A DNA stretch of 26,228 nt, taken from Anthropogastromicrobium aceti. GTDB taxonomy: Bacteria; Bacillota; Clostridia; Lachnospirales; Lachnospiraceae. This document shows, in pieces, positions 23,914 to 26,228 of this stretch. Numbering within the stretch: position 1 is the first letter of the stretch; the number at the start of each line of letters is the position of its first letter. Where the stretch lies: NCBI RefSeq assembly GCF_025567095.1, contig NZ_JAOQJH010000039.1; one strand, written 5' to 3'. The notes under the pieces are model-generated. The model saw nothing but the letters and a program-made list of their open reading frames with translations. It ran no database searches and was not told where the DNA came from. The position numbers were made by a program, and so were the translations under genes.

Positions 23914-23958
23914 AGATACCAGGGTCAAAAGCTCCAAATGAGCAATTAGTGGATATCA
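23914..23958. repeat. Internally deleted 45-nt copy of the 168-nt structured repeat
   Basis: Bases 23915-23938 are a perfect reverse complement of 22657-22680 (24 of 24). After one base, 23940-23958 match the other end of the full element at 17 of 19 positions (GAGCAATTAGTGGATATCA against GAGCAATTCGTGGGTATCA). The three hairpins in between are missing. The copy lies in the malic enzyme 5' UTR, inverted relative to the full element. Confidence 0.8.
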
Positions 23959-23979
23959 TAGTAAATTGCATGTAATATT

Positions 23980-24008
23980 AAAATAACATTGAATGAGAGA
24001 TAAGTCAA
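23980..24008 (-). promoter_or_regulatory. Promoter of the malic enzyme gene
   Basis: Read on the - strand, TTGACT (24008-24003), a 17-bp spacer and TATTTT (23985-23980) form a good promoter. The start would be near 23973, giving a 5' UTR of about 95 nt that contains the mini-repeat. Confidence 0.65.
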
Positions 24009-24040
24009 TTAGAAACGGTTGGAAGTAAATGAGAAGATGT

Positions 24041-24297
24041 ATCGTTACAATTCACACGTCATGCTACGAAAGCCCTTCGATGTAATGGTTTCGTCGCCGG
24101 ACCAAACTCCGCAGGCTCATTTTATGTTTTTTCTTATTATAAATTACTTTGAAAGACCTGCTCCAAGTGTCCGGCTCGTGAAAGCCATTTACCTTCGGGC
24201 TATATTGTAAATATTGGGCGTCCCGTGAATTGTAACGATGTATATCGCGAAGTTCACACGTCATGTTACGAAAGCCCTCAGGTGTAATGGTTTCGTC
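24041..24297. repeat. Structured repeat region of about 257 bp with direct and inverted repeats
   Basis: ATCGTTACAATTCAC (24041-24055) and its exact complement (24225-24239) bound the first 200 bp. A 45-bp unit beginning TTCACACGTCATG occurs at 24051-24095 and 24253-24297 (41 of 45 identical). In the middle GCCGGAC (24096-24102) pairs with GTCCGGC (24169-24175), enclosing GCAGG/CCTGC. Frames through it on both strands carry no recognisable protein, and the repeats make coding unlikely. It looks like an interspersed non-coding or MITE-like element between two divergent promoters. Confidence 0.7.
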
Positions 24298-24328
24298 AGC
24301 AGTAATACATCTCACCCATACAATTTAC

Positions 24329-24357
24329 TTGCATAAACAAAAATTTGCTAGTATAAT
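24329..24357 (+). promoter_or_regulatory. Promoter of the gene at 24420
   Basis: TTGCAT (24329-24334), a 17-bp spacer and a consensus TATAAT (24352-24357) lie 63 bp upstream of the GTG start. Confidence 0.7.
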
Positions 24358-24419
24358 TGGAAAAGATAAAATTAACAAGGCAAAAGCAAAGAAATCTGTA
24401 AGCATAGGAGGTGGAGCTT

Positions 24420-25190
24420 GTGGCGATAACGCGAGAAAACATTGCTCATTTTTATGAAAAATATAAGGAAAATTTAAAGACAGAGGAAAGCGTCATCGAG
24501 CAGTTCACAAAGGCAGATACAAAGGAAAATTGGGTTGCTAATTTAAAGAAGAAATATCGCTCTATGAGACAGCTGTACATTGAAAATGAAGCACTGTTAA
24601 ACTTGTATATACGCCCCTTTACAGAAGGAAGAATGGAGCTGAATGATGAGCTTGCAGATGAATTTCTAAAGCAGATTCGTGATGCATCAGCGCAAGGGTA
24701 TGAAGACAGTCTTTCTATGCTGGAGCTTGCAGAGGTTTTGGAGCAATATTTTCTTAAGCATGGCAAGCGTGACAATTATATTTGGACGATTAATCTGTTG
24801 GGAGGCATTCATAATGCCATGCCAGATAGACAGGACGGAGAAAAGGCAGCCTGGTATTTTCAAAAGCTTCGTTCTTTTAAGGACTGTTATTTCGAGATTG
24901 AAAATGACGATGTCAGTTCTTTTTGGGAGAAATCAGCTGTACAGAGTTTCTTGAGGGCTACAAAGCATTTTGTGATTATGCAATTGCACATGATACAATG
25001 GAGCATGAAGATGGATTTACGGAGAGTCGTTTGTTTCAGGTTGCTATCAATCACCTTCCAAGTATTATAGATATTTTAAATCAATATGAGGCTGAATATC
25101 ATGGCGATCCAGGTCTTAGAAAGAGCTGTGTGGACGAATATTTAAAAATGATTCGTCAGATTCCGCGAACAGGAAATTCTAATTTTTTGA
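24420..25190 (+). pseudogene. Helical protein of unknown function, frameshifted and truncated by IS
   Basis: The start is GTG 24420, behind AGGAGG (24406-24411). The first frame runs for about 170 residues (ITRENIAHFYEKYKENL, LNLYIRPFTEGRMELNDELA, WTINLLGGIHNAMPDRQDGEKA). Near 24915-24930, at CTTTTTGGGAG, the homologous-looking reading moves to another frame and continues EISCTEFLEGYKAFCDYAIAHDT to about 25187, where the IS right end begins. It is rich in helices and has no membrane segment; TPR-like N-terminal regions of signalling proteins look similar. The shift is either a real mutation or a sequencing error in the T run. I do not recognise the family. Confidence 0.6.
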
Positions 25191-25217
25191 CATACTCCCA
25201 CGGTTAAAACCGTGGGA
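25187..25217 (-). mobile_element. Right end of the second IS605-type tnpB element
   Basis: The hairpin TCCCACGGTT-AA-AACCGTGGGA (25196-25217), flanked outside by TTTGACATAC, is the reverse complement of the right end at 535-566. It marks insertion of the element into the gene at 24420. Confidence 0.85.
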
Positions 25218-25467
25218 NNNNNNNNNNNNNNNNNNNNNNNNNNNNNNNNNNNNNNNNNNNNNNNNNNNNNNNNNNNNNNNNNNNNNNNNNNNNNNNNNNN
25301 NNNNNNNNNNNNNNNNNNNNNNNNNNNNNNNNNNNNNNNNNNNNNNNNNNNNNNNNNNNNNNNNNNNNNNNNNNNNNNNNNNNNNNNNNNNNNNNNNNNN
25401 NNNNNNNNNNNNNNNNNNNNNNNNNNNNNNNNNNNNNNNNNNNNNNNNNNNNNNNNNNNNNNNNNNN
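25218..25467. other. Assembly gap of 250 N inside the IS element
   Basis: The N run lies between the right-end hairpin and the tnpB codons matching position 184 of the first copy. In the first copy the corresponding stretch (185-534) is 350 bp. The gap length is therefore either a placeholder or this copy lacks 100 bp. Confidence 0.95.
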
Positions 25468-26228
25468 GGAATCTTTTCATAAGCATCAGTTACATGGTTA
25501 TATTGGCTTGCCTTAAATTCTTTTGTATCCACTTCTGCATAGACACCTCCAACTGCCTCCGCTTTTCTTTTTAATTCAAGCAAAAATCTTGCAGGCGCAC
25601 GATGGTTGATGGATCTTCCAAAACGTCTTTTTCGCTTATATTTCTGAATCACCTTTACAGTGCCATCTTTCTGCTTAACCTCGGTTTTCTTTTCCTGCCG
25701 TCTGGTCTCCTTTGCCTTCTTTTGAAGCGCTTGAAAGTGCATCTTTTCCACTGGAAAATATCTGGCAATTGTTATCAGCTTATTACACAGTTCTCTGTGA
25801 CTGTCAATAATATAAGCATGCTTTTTTCGATACAATGATTTTAACAGTCGGCGCATTTTTACATAGTTTTTGGAGTATTTCCATGGATCACGATTAGAAC
25901 GAATGATAGTTCCGTCTTCGTTATACTTATTTGGGTTACTGATTCTTCTGGAGCGATCCATCCTCTGAGAAATCTTTTGAATTTTTTTCTCATACTGGAT
26001 TGCATTCGGAGCCAGTTCTTCCAATACACAGGCATCTTCTGAAACACCGGCTATTGTTGAAACACCCGGATCAATTCCCATCGTAGATGTTCCAATTAAA
26101 ACTCTTGTCGGTGCAGCCCCACTTACAACAATTTCTGCATAGTATCGCCATCCACTAGAAAACATAAGCCGTTTTATATTACAATAACTGATTTTTCCTT
26201 TCAGTGATTCCCATACATAACTAAGACT
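25468..26228 (-). CDS. tnpB: IS200/IS605-family TnpB, partial (window edge and assembly gap)
   Basis: The frame is open from the window end to the gap, about 253 residues. RuvC-I is visible as GIDPGVSTIAGVS, with the catalytic Asp, about 45 residues in from the window edge. A likely RuvC-II Glu is in FPVEKMHFQALQKKAKE. The basic KRKRRFGRSINHRAPARFL and the following VDTKEFKASQYNHVTDAYEKI match the tnpB at window start almost exactly. The RuvC-III part lies in the N run. It is an RNA-guided nuclease of the IS605 group. The ATG at 26165 is internal, not the real start. Confidence 0.88.

Noticed and set aside
23879..23971. 31-codon N-terminal extension of malic enzyme
   Set aside because: It passes through the mini-repeat and the ribosome binding site. 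AAGGAGG placed 9 bp before ATG 23878 fixes the start.
24051..24297. CRISPR array suggested by two 45-bp repeats
   Set aside because: Only two copies, 200 bp apart, with inverted repeats between them and no cas genes nearby.
24064..24315. 83-codon open frame on the - strand upstream of the malic enzyme
   Set aside because: It lies within direct and inverted repeats, has no ribosome binding site and no recognisable domain. Repeat structure explains the open frame.
24915..24935. Programmed -1 frameshift in the gene at 24420
   Set aside because: The heptamer does not fit the slippery pattern, and the gene is also cut by an IS. A mutation or read error is simpler.

Overview
The window looks like a chromosomal segment of an anaerobic gut-type Firmicute, most likely Lachnospiraceae-like. 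The DNA is AT-rich, ribosome binding sites are strong AGGAGG types, promoters are sigma-A-like, and the sequence carries a cobalamin riboswitch, an anaerobic (cbi-type) corrin pathway and IS200/IS605 elements. The genus cannot be fixed from the sequence alone.

Positions 1-7110 are an accessory, partly decayed region. It opens with the 3' end of an IS605-type tnpB whose right-end hairpin abuts a 5'-truncated DUF4143-type ATPase. There follow a divergent Ham1/RdgB-like NTP pyrophosphatase, a 53-aa membrane peptide, an EFR1-like flavodoxin/ferredoxin, a polytopic membrane protein, and remnants of an acetyltransferase-like protein and a methyltransferase. A second IS605-type element (intact tnpA, divergent truncated tnpB) is fused to a 480-bp second copy of the Ham1 gene's 3' part. 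An alpha/beta hydrolase and the tail of an Rpn-type nuclease end the region. A 24-bp direct repeat (1339-1362 and 7089-7112) brackets most of it.

Positions 7137-22437 are one B12-related block on the + strand. A promoter, a cobalamin riboswitch and an intrinsic terminator lead into an exported CbiK-like chelatase, a two-domain surface lipoprotein, a substrate-binding lipoprotein, a BtuC/FecCD permease and an ATPase with an extra C-terminal domain, then tcdA. A second terminator separates these from cbiC, cbiD, cbiF, cbiG, cbiH, a cbiJ-cbiE-cbiT fusion and cbiA, which carry much of the route from cobalt-factor III to cob(II)yrinate a,c-diamide. cbiL, cbiP, cbiB, the lower-ligand genes and any cytosolic chelatase are not in the window. 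The exported chelatase next to a metal/tetrapyrrole-type importer is the most interesting system here. It resembles in gene content the heme/tetrapyrrole capture loci of some Gram-negatives, but under B12 control.

Positions 22438-24300 carry a malic enzyme gene on the - strand, bracketed by a 168-nt highly structured repeat (three hairpins inside a 7-bp closing stem) at its stop codon and an inverted, internally deleted 45-nt copy in its 5' UTR. Upstream lies another structured repeat of about 260 bp. Positions 24329-25217 hold a promoter and a frameshifted, IS-truncated gene. The window ends in a second copy of the first tnpB, on the - strand, interrupted by 250 N.
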